In this document: one piece after another, positions 45,492-54,752 of the stretch | Position numbering within the stretch: the first letter of the stretch is position 1 | Layout: each line of letters starts with the position of its first letter | Assembly (NCBI RefSeq): GCF_001306135.1 | Contig: NZ_LGKP01000021.1 | Span: 1 to 64,000 of the forward strand | Length of the DNA stretch: 64,000 nt | DNA from: Herpetosiphon geysericola | GTDB taxonomy: Bacteria; Chloroflexota; Chloroflexia; Chloroflexales; Herpetosiphonaceae | Reading direction: 5' to 3' | Translations under genes and position numbers: made by a program | Notes under the pieces: model-generated | The model's database searches: none | What the model was told of the DNA's origin: nothing | The model's input: only the letters and a program-made list of their open reading frames with translations

Positions 45492-46763
45492 CTATTGCTC
45501 TCCGCCCCGTTCGCGAGCTACCAAGCCACGGGTGCCGTACTTAATCCGTTTGCGACCTTCATCGCTGGTTGTGCCGCTGCGTAAAAGCCTAGTAGCTTCT
45601 TCTTGCACGGTTTGGGCCAGATCGGTTTGTCCCGATTCGAGCAAGCGCGTGCCAGCCATGCGCAGTTTTTTGGTAGCTTCTTCAATATTGCCTTGCTCGA
45701 CATGTTGCCACGCCGAGGCTTGCAGACGATAGGCCACCGTGCGTTCGAGCCAGTGTTTGACCACACCATCAACATCAGGCCGAATTTGCTCGGCAGGCCG
45801 AATTGGCAATTGCACATCGACCTTAGTTTGCAAGGCTTGGCTGCTGATGCTTGGCACTTCGTAGAACATCTCGACCCGACAGATCGTTTGGTTGCCTGCT
45901 GGCATTGGCGGCACGACCAGCTCCAACAAAAAGACTTGATCTTCGCGGCCAACCCACTCGCCGAGCGGCATGCGCCACAGCGTTTCGTTATGGAGTTGCG
46001 GGGTGAGCGCGGCAATAAATGGGCGCACCCGAAACAGCGAACGAATCTCAGCTTGGGGGTGCAAGTGAAAGCGCAATTCAACCTTATGCGCCATCACATT
46101 TTGCAGCCGTTTGATCTCCTCGGAAAAGACGTTAACAATTTGCTGGGCGTTGGTAATATACTCGGTGCGGCTATTTTCAGCAGAAGCGATAGTTTCAAGC
46201 AGATCTTCATTCCACTCATCGCCAATACCCAGCGCGGTGATGCCGATGCCCTTGGATTGCGCGCGGCGGGCGATTTCGACGCAGCGGCTTTCATCGCCAT
46301 AGGTGCGACCATCGGTCAACAAAACCATGCGGCTGATGCCGCGGCTCATCATGGGTCGCGAGATTTCTTGCAAGCCCATCATCATGCCGGTGGCCATTTC
46401 GGTGCCACCTTTGGCCTCGATCATGCCAATCGCACGTTTGATTTGGTCTTTATCGTTGGGGCGTTGGCAGGGCACAACCACTTCGGCGCGGTCGTTGAAT
46501 GACACTACCGAGAAATAATCTTGGCGATTCAATTGGTTGACGACGTTATTACAGGCCTCTTTGACTTGGTAAAGCCGTTCGCCGCGCATAGAAGAGCTAC
46601 GATCAACAATAAAGCCAAGATTGACCGGAATCGCCAAATCGGCATCGGGAATGCCTGAAGGCGAGGCTTCGACCAACAAATAGACAATTTGTGGATCGTT
46701 GCTTTGGGCAACTGCTGGCCGCCCAGGGGTGATGCGCAGTTGAACCATTGCTTGGTTACTCAT
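45492..46763 (-). CDS. VWA domain protein
   Basis: A 423-residue protein with a von Willebrand A domain (about 45-215) whose MIDAS DxSxS motif is Asp54-x-Ser56-x-Ser58 (VDRSSSM), with Thr in GGTEMATG and Asp in LLTDGRTY completing the metal site. The C-terminal 200 residues include a beta-rich segment and a helical tail (HVEQGNIEEATKKLRMAGTRLL). No signal peptide: cytoplasmic. Overlaps the PP2C gene by 4 bases (ATGA). In such operons VWA proteins are thought to be scaffolds or kinase substrates. Confidence 0.9.
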   Translation of the reverse strand: MSNQAMVQLRITPGRPAVAQSNDPQIVYLLVEASPSGIPDADLAIPVNLGFIVDRSSSMRGERLYQVKEACNNVVNQLNRQDYFSVVSFNDRAEVVVPCQRPNDKDQIKRAIGMIEAKGGTEMATGMMMGLQEISRPMMSRGISRMVLLTDGRTYGDESRCVEIARRAQSKGIGITALGIGDEWNEDLLETIASAENSRTEYITNAQQIVNVFSEEIKRLQNVMAHKVELRFHLHPQAEIRSLFRVRPFIAALTPQLHNETLWRMPLGEWVGREDQVFLLELVVPPMPAGNQTICRVEMFYEVPSISSQALQTKVDVQLPIRPAEQIRPDVDGVVKHWLERTVAYRLQASAWQHVEQGNIEEATKKLRMAGTRLLESGQTDLAQTVQEEATRLLRSGTTSDEGRKRIKYGTRGLVARERGGEQ

Positions 46764-47917
46764 CGGAGCGCTCCTTGGGCTTGCAAGGGTGGCAATGAAA
46801 CAACCACCGCGCTAATATTATCTTCGCCGCCTTCTAAGTTGGCGCGGGCAATCAAACGCTGGCAGGCATCTTGAGGCCAAGGCGTTTCATTGATGATCGC
46901 GGCCATCTCATCGTCGTCAACCATACTCCACAAGCCATCGCTACACAATAACAAATGGCTAATGCCCTCAAGGCTTTGATAGATTGCATCGACTTGCAGC
47001 TCAGGGTGTTGGCCAACTGTCCGATAGAGTTGATTGCGCAGCGGATGATTGCGGGTTTCTTCTTCGGTCAACTGACCCATCGCAATCAAGCGCCCAACTG
47101 TCGAGTGATCATTGGTAATCAGGCGCAACTTGCCATCGCTCATTGCATACAAGCGGCTATCGCCAACATGGGCAATGTAGAGGCCATCGCCAACCATTAA
47201 CGCTGCCGTGCAGGTTGTGCCCATATCGGTGCCTTGGGCTTGGGCTTCGTTCCAAATCCGCGTGTTGGCATCCTGCACCGCTGTCATCATCAGCAATGGC
47301 AGCGTATTACCTGGATCTTCATCGGCCATGGCTGGCAGGGCCAATTGCTCCAATACGGCGATCATGACGGTTTCGATAGCGCGCCGTGAAGCGATTTCGC
47401 CGCCTTCGTGGCCGCCCATGCCGTCGGCAACCACAAACAGGCCAACACTTAAATCGTGCTCGCCATCGGGCAAACTCATCAACAGCGAGTACACGCTATC
47501 TTGGTTGTTGCGGCGAATCCGCCCGATATCGCGCGCGGCCCAGCTTGCCAAGCCACGGGTTGAAACTGCTTTGGCCACAATCGGCGCATTGCTAATATCA
47601 CGCGTCCCAAGATAGTTCGTGCCATCAGGATCGCGCTCCGGCAGTTGCTCCGGGTCGAGTGGCGCGGTGGTTTTTTGCGAGCGTTCGGTCGCCAAAGCGC
47701 CAGCAGCTTGGGCTGCTGGCAATTCGGTTGCTGGTTCTGGGCTAGTTGGTAGCTCTGCTGGCTCAACATCAACCGTTGCGGTGGCTGGTTCGACAAGTGG
47801 ATCATTGCTGGCAGGGTTTTCAAGCGCAACCGCTGGTTGCTCGGTTGCAGCAGGAGCCGAATCAAGCGTGCTTGGCTCAGTTGAAGTACGCCCGAATAAT
47901 TTACGAAAAAATCCCAT
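46760..47917 (-). CDS. PP2C-type Ser/Thr protein phosphatase with long acidic linker
   Basis: A 385-residue protein. Residues 1-8 (MGFFRKLF) are amphipathic and could touch the membrane. A roughly 100-residue Pro/Ala/Glu-rich linker precedes the PP2C domain (about 140-380). The metal-binding motifs are intact: RRNNQDS, VADGMGGHEGGE, HVGDSRLY, LLCSDGLWSMV and GGEDNISAVVV. It should dephosphorylate targets of the adjacent kinase. The ORF opens 79 codons upstream, inside the kinase gene; ATG 47917 is right after AGGAGAGTCCGCC and 12 bases from the kinase stop. Confidence 0.93.
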   Translation of the reverse strand: MGFFRKLFGRTSTEPSTLDSAPAATEQPAVALENPASNDPLVEPATATVDVEPAELPTSPEPATELPAAQAAGALATERSQKTTAPLDPEQLPERDPDGTNYLGTRDISNAPIVAKAVSTRGLASWAARDIGRIRRNNQDSVYSLLMSLPDGEHDLSVGLFVVADGMGGHEGGEIASRRAIETVMIAVLEQLALPAMADEDPGNTLPLLMMTAVQDANTRIWNEAQAQGTDMGTTCTAALMVGDGLYIAHVGDSRLYAMSDGKLRLITNDHSTVGRLIAMGQLTEEETRNHPLRNQLYRTVGQHPELQVDAIYQSLEGISHLLLCSDGLWSMVDDDEMAAIINETPWPQDACQRLIARANLEGGEDNISAVVVSLPPLQAQGALR

Positions 47918-47928
47918 GGCGGACTCTC

Positions 47929-50253
47929 CTAAGCACGTAAGGCATAGACATGGTGATCCATCGACCCGATATAGACAACCCCTTCGACGACCGCTGGTGT
48001 AGAAACGATTGGGCCTTCGCAGGTGTGCGTCCAAACAGGCGTGCCCGAACCAGCATCGAGACAATAGACCGTTCCATCTGCGGCCCCGATGTAGATGCGA
48101 CCTGAATCGGCAACAGGCGACGAGACGATTTGCGCCCCGGTGTTGTATTGCCAAACCTGCTTGCCATTTTTCAGATCAACTGCATAGACATTGCCGTCGA
48201 TCCCGCCAACAAAGGCACGGTTGCCAATAATAATCGGCGATGAATTCACGTAGTGGCTGGTGCGGAATTTCCAGATTGGCCAGCCGCCTTCAAGGTCGAG
48301 CGCATGCAGATTGTTATCCATACAGCCAACCAAGACCATGGTATCGTTGGCCGCAGCGCTCGAAACAATCCCACCTTGGAGTTTTTGTTTCCAGCGAATG
48401 CCGCCCTTGAACAGGTCAAGTGCCACAATGCTGCCATCGCCTGAGCCAAAAATAATCATACTTGAGGTCAAACATGGCGATGAGCGAATCCATTGCCAAC
48501 CGCGATAGCGCCAAATTTGACGGCCATTGGTGGCATCAACCGCATACATGTGGTAATCGTCGGAGCCAAAGTAGACCAAGCGGTCTTGGACGCGCGGCGA
48601 GGAGCGCACTGGCTTTTCGGTGCGAAAGACCCAGCGTTGGGTGCCAGCACGGGTATCGAAGGCATAGACGTTGCCATCATCAGAGCCGACAATCACCATC
48701 TCATCCCAAACGGTCGGCGTTGAGGAGATACCACCCTCGGTTGGCTTCTTCCAGCGAAATTCGCCGCGCTTGGTATCCAAGGCGTAGAGGTTGGTGTCGT
48801 AGCAGCCGATGTAGAGCGTGCCATTGCGCACAAATGGCGATGAACGCACTTCATCTTCGCAGCGAAACTTCCAAAGCAGCTCGGTATTTTTGCCACCTCG
48901 GCGAATTGCCGCCCCAAAGGCTGGGGTTGCTGGCGTAGCAATGGCTACCCCAGCTGGGGCTAGGCCTGGCACGCTCATCAAAACCGCTTGAAATTCAGCT
49001 GCTGAACCCCAACGATTGGCCATATCGTATTCGAGCGATTTCATAACAATCGCTTCTACTTCGGGCGAAACACTTGGGTTCAATTGGCGAATCGGGCGAT
49101 CGCCAAAGGTAAATGGGGTTTCTAAGCGGGGGTCGATGTTGGTGAGCAAATGGTGCAAGGTCGCACCCAAGGCGTAGACATCGCCACGCGCTTCGGCAAT
49201 CCCGCGATATTGTTCTGGTGGCGAATAGCCTTCCGTCCCAATCATGGTGCCTTTTTTATCGGTGCGCGTAAAGACCCGCGCAATCCCGAAGTCGATCAAT
49301 ACAATCCGATCGCTCGGCGTAACGATCATATTCGATGGTTTTAAGTCGCGGAAGATAATTGGCTCTGGCTCGTGGCCATGCAAATAATTCAGCACATCGC
49401 AGATCTGAATTGCCCAGCGCCCAACTTGCTGCTCTTCCAAGGGGCCGTTGGCTTTTTCGAGCACGGTTTCAAGGTCGTGACCTTCGATCAATTCCATCAC
49501 CAGATAGGCGCGACCAGCTTCTTCGAAAAAGTCGTAGACCTTGGGAATTGCTGGATGATTGAGGGTTGCCAACAAGCCAGCTTCGCGCTCGAAGTTCTTC
49601 AAGCTCAGCAAGCGGGTTTGCGAATCGGGCGAGTTTTGAAACATCTCTTTGATCGCACAAAAGCGCGTGACATCTTTAAAACGGGTGTCGCGGCCTTTAT
49701 AGACCACGCTCATCCCGCCGATGCCCAAAACGCCTTCGATCACATAGCGGCCTTCAAGCACCGTGCCAGTTTTGAGCGTTGGCGAGCTTGCTTGGGGCGT
49801 GCTTGGCTCTGCTTGTTTTGCGCCTGACTGTTGCAAACGGGTTGCATCAGGGTTTGGCGCCCGATTGCGAATATCTTCGGTGCCAAGCCGTGAAACCCCT
49901 TGATTGCGTAAGATCGAGCCAATCCGATTGCTAACGCTTCGAGTTGCATCAGGGTTCTCATTGATCCCACGGGTCGCATCAGGATTTGGAGTGATGCCAC
50001 GGGTGGCATCGGGATTGACTGGTGGAGCAATGCTTCTAGTTGAATCATTGCCCGCTGCGACTAAGCCACGAGTCGAATCGGGATCGGCTGGAGCAATCGT
50101 GCGGGTTGCGTCTAAGCCGCGAGTCGAGTCATCGCTGATTGGTTGTGGAGAGAAAGTACGTGTTGCATCATCGGGCTGCCCTGTTGATGAACCGCCATCC
50201 GGCCCATCGATTGGGGTTAAACGCGATGTCCCACCTCGTTTGATTAACGCCAT
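47929..50253 (-). CDS. Ser/Thr protein kinase with N-terminal D(A/S)TR repeats and C-terminal PQQ-type beta-propeller
   Basis: A 774-residue kinase. Residues 25-140 hold nine copies of D-(A/S)-T-R (Thr31, 44, 50, 61, 72, 84, 94, 104, 138); in eight of them position +3 from Thr is Ile, Leu, Val or Phe. The kinase domain (about 168-435) has a Gly loop LGIGGMSVVYKG, Lys202, a catalytic loop reading FRDLKPSN (Asp302; Phe replaces the common His) and the DFG motif at 320-322. Residues about 470-774 are seven WxFRTxxxVxSSPxVxxxxVYxGSxDxxxYALD units, a PQQ-like propeller. There is no membrane helix between the kinase and the propeller, so the whole protein looks cytoplasmic. First gene of the kinase-PP2C-VWA-FHA-small protein operon. 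Confidence 0.93.
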   Translation of the reverse strand: MALIKRGGTSRLTPIDGPDGGSSTGQPDDATRTFSPQPISDDSTRGLDATRTIAPADPDSTRGLVAAGNDSTRSIAPPVNPDATRGITPNPDATRGINENPDATRSVSNRIGSILRNQGVSRLGTEDIRNRAPNPDATRLQQSGAKQAEPSTPQASSPTLKTGTVLEGRYVIEGVLGIGGMSVVYKGRDTRFKDVTRFCAIKEMFQNSPDSQTRLLSLKNFEREAGLLATLNHPAIPKVYDFFEEAGRAYLVMELIEGHDLETVLEKANGPLEEQQVGRWAIQICDVLNYLHGHEPEPIIFRDLKPSNMIVTPSDRIVLIDFGIARVFTRTDKKGTMIGTEGYSPPEQYRGIAEARGDVYALGATLHHLLTNIDPRLETPFTFGDRPIRQLNPSVSPEVEAIVMKSLEYDMANRWGSAAEFQAVLMSVPGLAPAGVAIATPATPAFGAAIRRGGKNTELLWKFRCEDEVRSSPFVRNGTLYIGCYDTNLYALDTKRGEFRWKKPTEGGISSTPTVWDEMVIVGSDDGNVYAFDTRAGTQRWVFRTEKPVRSSPRVQDRLVYFGSDDYHMYAVDATNGRQIWRYRGWQWIRSSPCLTSSMIIFGSGDGSIVALDLFKGGIRWKQKLQGGIVSSAAANDTMVLVGCMDNNLHALDLEGGWPIWKFRTSHYVNSSPIIIGNRAFVGGIDGNVYAVDLKNGKQVWQYNTGAQIVSSPVADSGRIYIGAADGTVYCLDAGSGTPVWTHTCEGPIVSTPAVVEGVVYIGSMDHHVYALRA

Positions 50254-50607
50254 ACAGCCCCCTTGGCTTTAAGGAACGATCAATGCGCGGCTTGCCGAAG
50301 TAGGGGTGATGTTGTAGGACAGCAAATAAACAAGAGCATAAAAATAATTGCTACCAACATCCCAATCCACCTACAACTACTGCATCTCGCAGGAGCTTCT
50401 TCAAAGCTGCTGGTTGAATAAATCCAGTCGGCTTTGTAGGAACAATGTTGATCAAGTCTTTAAGAAAGAAAATGTTACGATGTATTATACGAAATCGCCC
50501 GAAGGCGGGCAAGGTAGCTGGTTAGGCAATTTTAAGTAAAATTCGCGGCTGATGGGTGGTTTCTTCAGCAACATTGCTCGTCAAATAGTCCTCAGTTGGC
50601 CTAGTAC
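50254..50607. other. Intergenic region between kinase and rodA genes
   Basis: 354 bases without a gene I trust. It contains the kinase leader (AAGGGGG site at its left end), an AT-rich stretch near 50425-50495 likely to hold the kinase promoter, and a small GCCCG/CGGGC hairpin near 50498-50512. A 63-codon ORF at 50348-50539 has no ribosome site. Confidence 0.5.
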
Positions 50608-51750
50608 CTAGTTAAATGACCAGCGCCGACTGCGAATCGAGACACTGAGCACAATCCCAATTCCCATCAAAACTGTTAGGGTAAACGAGCCACCATAGCT
50701 CAAAAACGGCAGCGGAATCCCAGTCATGGGCATCATAATCAGGTTCATGCCAATGTTTTCTAAGCAGTGAACCAAGAGCAAGCCCCCAATTCCGGCTACC
50801 ATCAAGCGTCCAAAAGGATCGCGTGCTCGCTCAACGACTCGCCAAATTTGCCAGATAATGATTAATTGCAGCACAATCACCACTGCTGCGCCAATAAAGC
50901 CCAGTTCTTCGGCGGTTACGGCAAAAATAAAGTCGCTTTCTTGGACGGGCAAGTAGTTTAATTGGCTTTGTACCCCGCGCAGCAAGCCCATGCCGCCCAG
51001 CCCACCGTTGCCAATTGCCAAACGCGATTGGATAATTTGCCAGCAGGCGCGCATGCGAAATTCAATATCAGTCTCGCAGCGTTCTGGAGTCAAGAATACG
51101 GTCAAGCGTTCGCGCTGATATTGGTCGAATTTAAGCCAAGCCAGCACCACAATCGGCGCACCAAGCAGGCTTAATAAGCCATATTGCACCCAGCGGGTAT
51201 TGGCCACCAATGACATCACCAGCCAAATCCCAATCATCACCATGCCTGAGCCAAAATCGGGCTGAAGCATAACGAGGCCAAGCGGCACCGCCAAAATGAC
51301 GAGCGAAACAAAGACCGATTTCCACGGGCTTGGCTCATCGCCATGCTTGCTCCAAAAGGCAGCCAGCGCGATAATCACCATGAGTTTGGCAGGCTCGGTT
51401 GGCTGAAACGACAGTTGGCTTGAGCCGATCCAGCTTTGGGCACCATATTTGACCTGGCCAAGCGCCACCACCATGCCCAACAAACCCAAGGCCGCAACAT
51501 ATAAAACAATTGCCAACGAACGCAGCAACTGATAATCGAGCAGCGCCAGCCCAAACATCAGGCTCACGCCCACGCTGATCCAGACAATATGTTTGGCAAA
51601 CGATGAGCCAAGCCCAAACACCAAGGTGCCTGCTGAACCCACCGTCGTGGTATAGACCATTGGTAAGCTAATTGCTAGCAACAGCAAGACAGCAACAACC
51701 ATTAATGGATTAAACTCGCGCCATGAGCGGGCGCGAATGCTAGTGGACAT
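50608..51750 (-). CDS. RodA/FtsW family peptidoglycan glycosyltransferase (SEDS)
   Basis: A 380-residue polytopic protein with about ten helices. SEDS signatures are clear: GAQSWIGSSQLSFQPTEPAKLM (with the family Pro and Glu residues), LQPDFGSGMVM with the catalytic-type Asp, the large extracellular loop ending LNYLPVQESDFIFAVTAEELGF, and the C-terminal PLPFLSYGGSFTLTVLMGIG. It polymerises glycan strands with a partner PBP; RodA rather than FtsW is favoured by the RodZ-like and mreB genes in the window. Ribosome site GGAGGG. Confidence 0.92.
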   Translation of the reverse strand: MSTSIRARSWREFNPLMVVAVLLLLAISLPMVYTTTVGSAGTLVFGLGSSFAKHIVWISVGVSLMFGLALLDYQLLRSLAIVLYVAALGLLGMVVALGQVKYGAQSWIGSSQLSFQPTEPAKLMVIIALAAFWSKHGDEPSPWKSVFVSLVILAVPLGLVMLQPDFGSGMVMIGIWLVMSLVANTRWVQYGLLSLLGAPIVVLAWLKFDQYQRERLTVFLTPERCETDIEFRMRACWQIIQSRLAIGNGGLGGMGLLRGVQSQLNYLPVQESDFIFAVTAEELGFIGAAVVIVLQLIIIWQIWRVVERARDPFGRLMVAGIGGLLLVHCLENIGMNLIMMPMTGIPLPFLSYGGSFTLTVLMGIGIVLSVSIRSRRWSFN

Positions 51751-51982
51751 AATAACCCTCCTGACTCAAAATAATACCATATTGGCTTGGCGCATGTGAT
51801 CGTTTGGCCAATTGGGCATCGATTGAGCGTTTGTTGCTGCAATTATAGCAGTTGCGCTTGCTACTGTTTGGACTATTTGGGCGTGAGGGCTGCTTAACCC
51901 TGAATGAGCAATTCGCGCATTGTCATCAAATTGTTGGGAATAAGGCTAGCCTATTCGCTATAATTCAGTGTATTATCACCAA

Positions 51983-51999
51983 ATAGCAGCATCTGCTAT
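51983..51999. promoter_or_regulatory. Short dyad upstream of the LuxR-type regulator gene
   Basis: ATAGCAG CAT CTGCTAT is a perfect 7-base dyad with a 3-base centre, about 45 bases upstream of the TATAAT box. It could be an operator, possibly for autoregulation. The 325-base gap to rodA contains nothing else that I can identify. Confidence 0.35.
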
Positions 52000-52043
52000 C
52001 CCACTCGCGTTTAACCTCTTGATTGCTGATGCTCGTCGTCGTG

Positions 52044-52049
52044 TATAAT
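52044..52049 (+). promoter_or_regulatory. Consensus -10 box of the LuxR-type regulator gene
   Basis: TATAAT at 52044-52049, with TTGATT (19-base spacing) or TTGCTG (15-base spacing) as poor -35 candidates. Transcription would start near 52056, about 20 bases before the chosen start codon, which excludes the TTG at 52049 as a start. Confidence 0.55.
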
Positions 52050-52075
52050 TGCGCATATCTTCTATTAAAGAGGAT

Positions 52076-52849
52076 ATGCTTAGGATTCCAGAAAGAGTGG
52101 ATCGTATGCAAGCATCTGCGGAAGGCCCGCGCCGCCGCGGCGATACAGCCGCCAAAACCAATCTTGTTTTGGTTCATGCCCACACGATTTATCGCGAAGG
52201 GTTGCGCTATCACTTTGGTCAAGTGCCACGCTACAAAATTATTGGCGAGGCAAGCAACGGTCAACAAGCAATTCGCTTGGTCGATTATAGCAACCCCGAT
52301 ATTATTGTGATGGATGTTGATTTGCCTGGGGTTAATGGGATTGAAGTTGCCCGCACCGTCAAATTAAACCACCCCAATATCGGCGTGATTTTGCTCAGCG
52401 ATATTAACGATCAAGAAGGGATCGTCAAATCTCTGCGCGCTGGCGTTGCAGCCTATCTTTCGCGCACGATCGATTGGGACGATTTGATCAATTCGGTCGA
52501 TATGGTGCGCTCAGGCAATTATCCCATTAATGATTTGGTGCTGAATACGCCAGCGGTTGCTGCTGCTGTGATGGATTCATTTCGTCAACTCACGATGGAT
52601 ACCCATACCGAGCATGTCTATTCGCCGATGTCACCACGCGAAATCGAAGTGCTCGAATTGGTTGCTGCTGGTCAGACCAATAAAGAGATTGCTGCCCGGC
52701 TCGAAATTAGCAATCAAACAGTCAAAAATCATATTTCATCAATTTTGCGCAAACTAGCGGTTAACGATCGCACCCAAGCTGTGGTATTTGCATTACAGCG
52801 GGGCTGGATTAAAATTGTGCAAAACGATAATTCGTTTTCTGGGATGTAA
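52076..52849 (+). CDS. NarL/LuxR-type response regulator with a degenerate receiver pocket
   Basis: A 257-residue DNA-binding regulator. The receiver (about 28-145) keeps the phosphoacceptor Asp80 in IVMDVDLPGVNG, but the usual acidic pair is His34-Ala35 (LVLVHAHTIYREGL in place of the DDH type) and the conserved Lys is Arg130 (YLSRTID). Mg-dependent phosphorylation is therefore doubtful. The C-terminal HTH (about 193-250) is typical: MSPREIEVLELVAAGQTNKEIA and ISNQTVKNHISSILRKL. Start: ATG 52076 follows AAAGAGG; ATG 52106 is an alternative. The next gene, 47 bases on, encodes a lipoprotein. Confidence 0.9.
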   Translation: MLRIPERVDRMQASAEGPRRRGDTAAKTNLVLVHAHTIYREGLRYHFGQVPRYKIIGEASNGQQAIRLVDYSNPDIIVMDVDLPGVNGIEVARTVKLNHPNIGVILLSDINDQEGIVKSLRAGVAAYLSRTIDWDDLINSVDMVRSGNYPINDLVLNTPAVAAAVMDSFRQLTMDTHTEHVYSPMSPREIEVLELVAAGQTNKEIAARLEISNQTVKNHISSILRKLAVNDRTQAVVFALQRGWIKIVQNDNSFSGM

Positions 52850-52896
52850 TTGCGGCGTTGCCCACCGCCGGTTTGGATTTGTCCAAGGAGTGTCGT

Positions 52897-54693
52897 TTGA
52901 AGTTGTTGTTACGGCAACGTGTGAGTTTAGCCTTGGTCGTTGTGGCGCTCGCAGCATGTCAACAAGCCCCACAGCCCACTGCTCGCCCGTTACAAAATCA
53001 GCTAACTATTCTCGCCTTAACTCCGACAGGCACGGCTACTCCAACGGCTACGGTGACATTAACGCCTGCACCTGCGTCGCCAACCACCGCGCCTTCGGTT
53101 ACGCCAACTCGCACAGTTGGCCCGTCGCCAACCAAAGGTGCTACGCCAATTAACCCTTCAGCAGTTATCCCACAATCAACGCCGCAGGCAACGCCGCTGA
53201 GCACGCCAACTGCCAATCAGAGCAGCAGTTTTTGTACGCAAAATTTTGGGGCGGTAACTGATGAGCGGTTTAGTGCTCGGCTCAATAATGCTGGGCTTGA
53301 TCGCACGCCAAATGGCGATCGGCTCTTTTTAGAATTAACTTCAAGTAGCGGCCCGGTCAACGGCCAAGTGCGTTGTGTACCACCAGCCGCCGCGCAGTTG
53401 CTCTCCAGCGATAGCTCAATCGCCAGCGTTATTCAAATCGATCTGCCATTATGGCGCCACGATGAGCTGTGGAGTTCATCTTCGGTCACGCTGACCAAAG
53501 TCTTACGCCTTGATACTTTGCAACATGTGCGCTCGGTCGTTTCGCAATCGAGCAGCGATTCAGCAGGCGTATTGATCGAAATTGGGCTCGATCAAGCCTT
53601 GCCATTTACCGTGCAGCTTGATGGTGGACGCTTAAATGTGGTGATTGCTGATACTGCCAATACCGTGCTTAGCGATGATGCCCTATCCAAGAGCAATGGC
53701 AAACCAACCGCTCCCAAGCAGCCAGTTGTTTTTGTTAGCAAGGGCGATTTATACCGCTACGAAAGCGCGCGGGTTGTGCCGATTACCACAACTTTGGCCA
53801 TCGAAAGCGCTGTTGCGCTTAGCCCAGATCGCACCCAAATTGCCTTCTGTCGCGCCAATCCTGATGGCTTGCCAACCCAAGGCGCACTCTGGACTAGCAC
53901 GATCGATGGCGATAACGAAACCTTGGTTGCCGATGTGGGCGGCTGTGCCGAGCCAGCTTGGGCACTTGATGGCGGCGTAATTTGGTTTACTGCGCCATGG
54001 AGTGATGCAGCGCCTGATAGTTATCGCTTATGGCAAGTTACCGCCAATGGTGGCGATGCCAATGCGGTCTCGCCGCTTGATGAGTGGAGCCGCCGCATGC
54101 CCCATGCCTTGCCCGATGGCTCCGTACTCACGGTTGGGCATACCGATGGCGGCCAAGGTGCATTGCTAATCAGCAATCCGTTGAGCGGCACCGATAACTT
54201 GCTCGGCCAAGCTAGCCTTGGCAACTATGCCAGCGTTGGCAAAGCCAGCGTTTCTGCTGATGGCACACGGATTGCCGTCGAAGCCATTCGCGCTGATGGT
54301 GGCGCCGACTTAGTTGTGCTCGATCAGAGCGGCAAACAACTCGACCTGATCAACGGCCAATGGTGGGTGCGCCCGCTGGCGTGGGGCAACGACAACACCC
54401 TCTACTACTTAAATGTCATTTGTCGTAGCGGCCAAGTGCTGAACTATAGCCTCCACAGCCGCCAAGGTAGCAAAGATAGTCAACTTATCAAAGGCTCGAC
54501 CCTTGGCGATTTAGGCTCGGTTGCGGTCGTTGATGATACGATGTTGTATGTACGCTCTTTACAATCGCCAGATACTGAGCGTGGCGCGCAGCCAGTAATT
54601 GGTGGGGCCAGCGAATTATGGCTGTATGATCTCTCAAATTCAGCCCGCACGCGCCTCATTGCTGCCGACGATGGCATTACCAGCGTCAAGTAA
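52897..54693 (+). CDS. Lipoprotein with TolB/WD40-like C-terminal propeller (TTG start)
   Basis: A 598-residue exported lipoprotein. AAGGAG lies 6 bases before a TTG at 52897, which gives a signal MKLLLRQRVSLALVVVALAAC with lipobox LAAC. A Thr/Pro-rich linker (about 25-105) is followed by a beta-rich domain (about 110-250) and a TolB-like propeller (about 265-590) with units such as VALSPDRTQIAFCRANPDG, PAWALDGGVIWFTAP and VSADGTRIAVEAIRADGG. Role unknown. Followed by a strong terminator. Confidence 0.82.
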   Translation: MKLLLRQRVSLALVVVALAACQQAPQPTARPLQNQLTILALTPTGTATPTATVTLTPAPASPTTAPSVTPTRTVGPSPTKGATPINPSAVIPQSTPQATPLSTPTANQSSSFCTQNFGAVTDERFSARLNNAGLDRTPNGDRLFLELTSSSGPVNGQVRCVPPAAAQLLSSDSSIASVIQIDLPLWRHDELWSSSSVTLTKVLRLDTLQHVRSVVSQSSSDSAGVLIEIGLDQALPFTVQLDGGRLNVVIADTANTVLSDDALSKSNGKPTAPKQPVVFVSKGDLYRYESARVVPITTTLAIESAVALSPDRTQIAFCRANPDGLPTQGALWTSTIDGDNETLVADVGGCAEPAWALDGGVIWFTAPWSDAAPDSYRLWQVTANGGDANAVSPLDEWSRRMPHALPDGSVLTVGHTDGGQGALLISNPLSGTDNLLGQASLGNYASVGKASVSADGTRIAVEAIRADGGADLVVLDQSGKQLDLINGQWWVRPLAWGNDNTLYYLNVICRSGQVLNYSLHSRQGSKDSQLIKGSTLGDLGSVAVVDDTMLYVRSLQSPDTERGAQPVIGGASELWLYDLSNSARTRLIAADDGITSVK

Positions 54694-54714
54694 GCGCAAG
54701 CAAATTAGCGTTTG

Positions 54715-54741
54715 GGGCAAGTCACACGACTTGCCCTTTTT
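54715..54741 (+). terminator. Rho-independent terminator directly upstream of corA
   Basis: Perfect 9-base stem GGGCAAGTC (54715-54723) / GACTTGCCC (54728-54736), loop ACAC, then TTTTT. It ends the lipoprotein gene, but only 12 bases separate it from the first possible corA start codon. Confidence 0.9.
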
Positions 54742-54752
54742 GTTAGCAAAAG

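Noticed and set aside
45603-46502. 299-codon plus-strand ORF opposite the VWA gene
   Set aside because: Antisense of a conserved coding region; no ribosome site.
50348-50539. 63-codon ORF between kinase and rodA genes
   Set aside because: No ribosome site and no family resemblance; lies in AT-rich promoter-like DNA.
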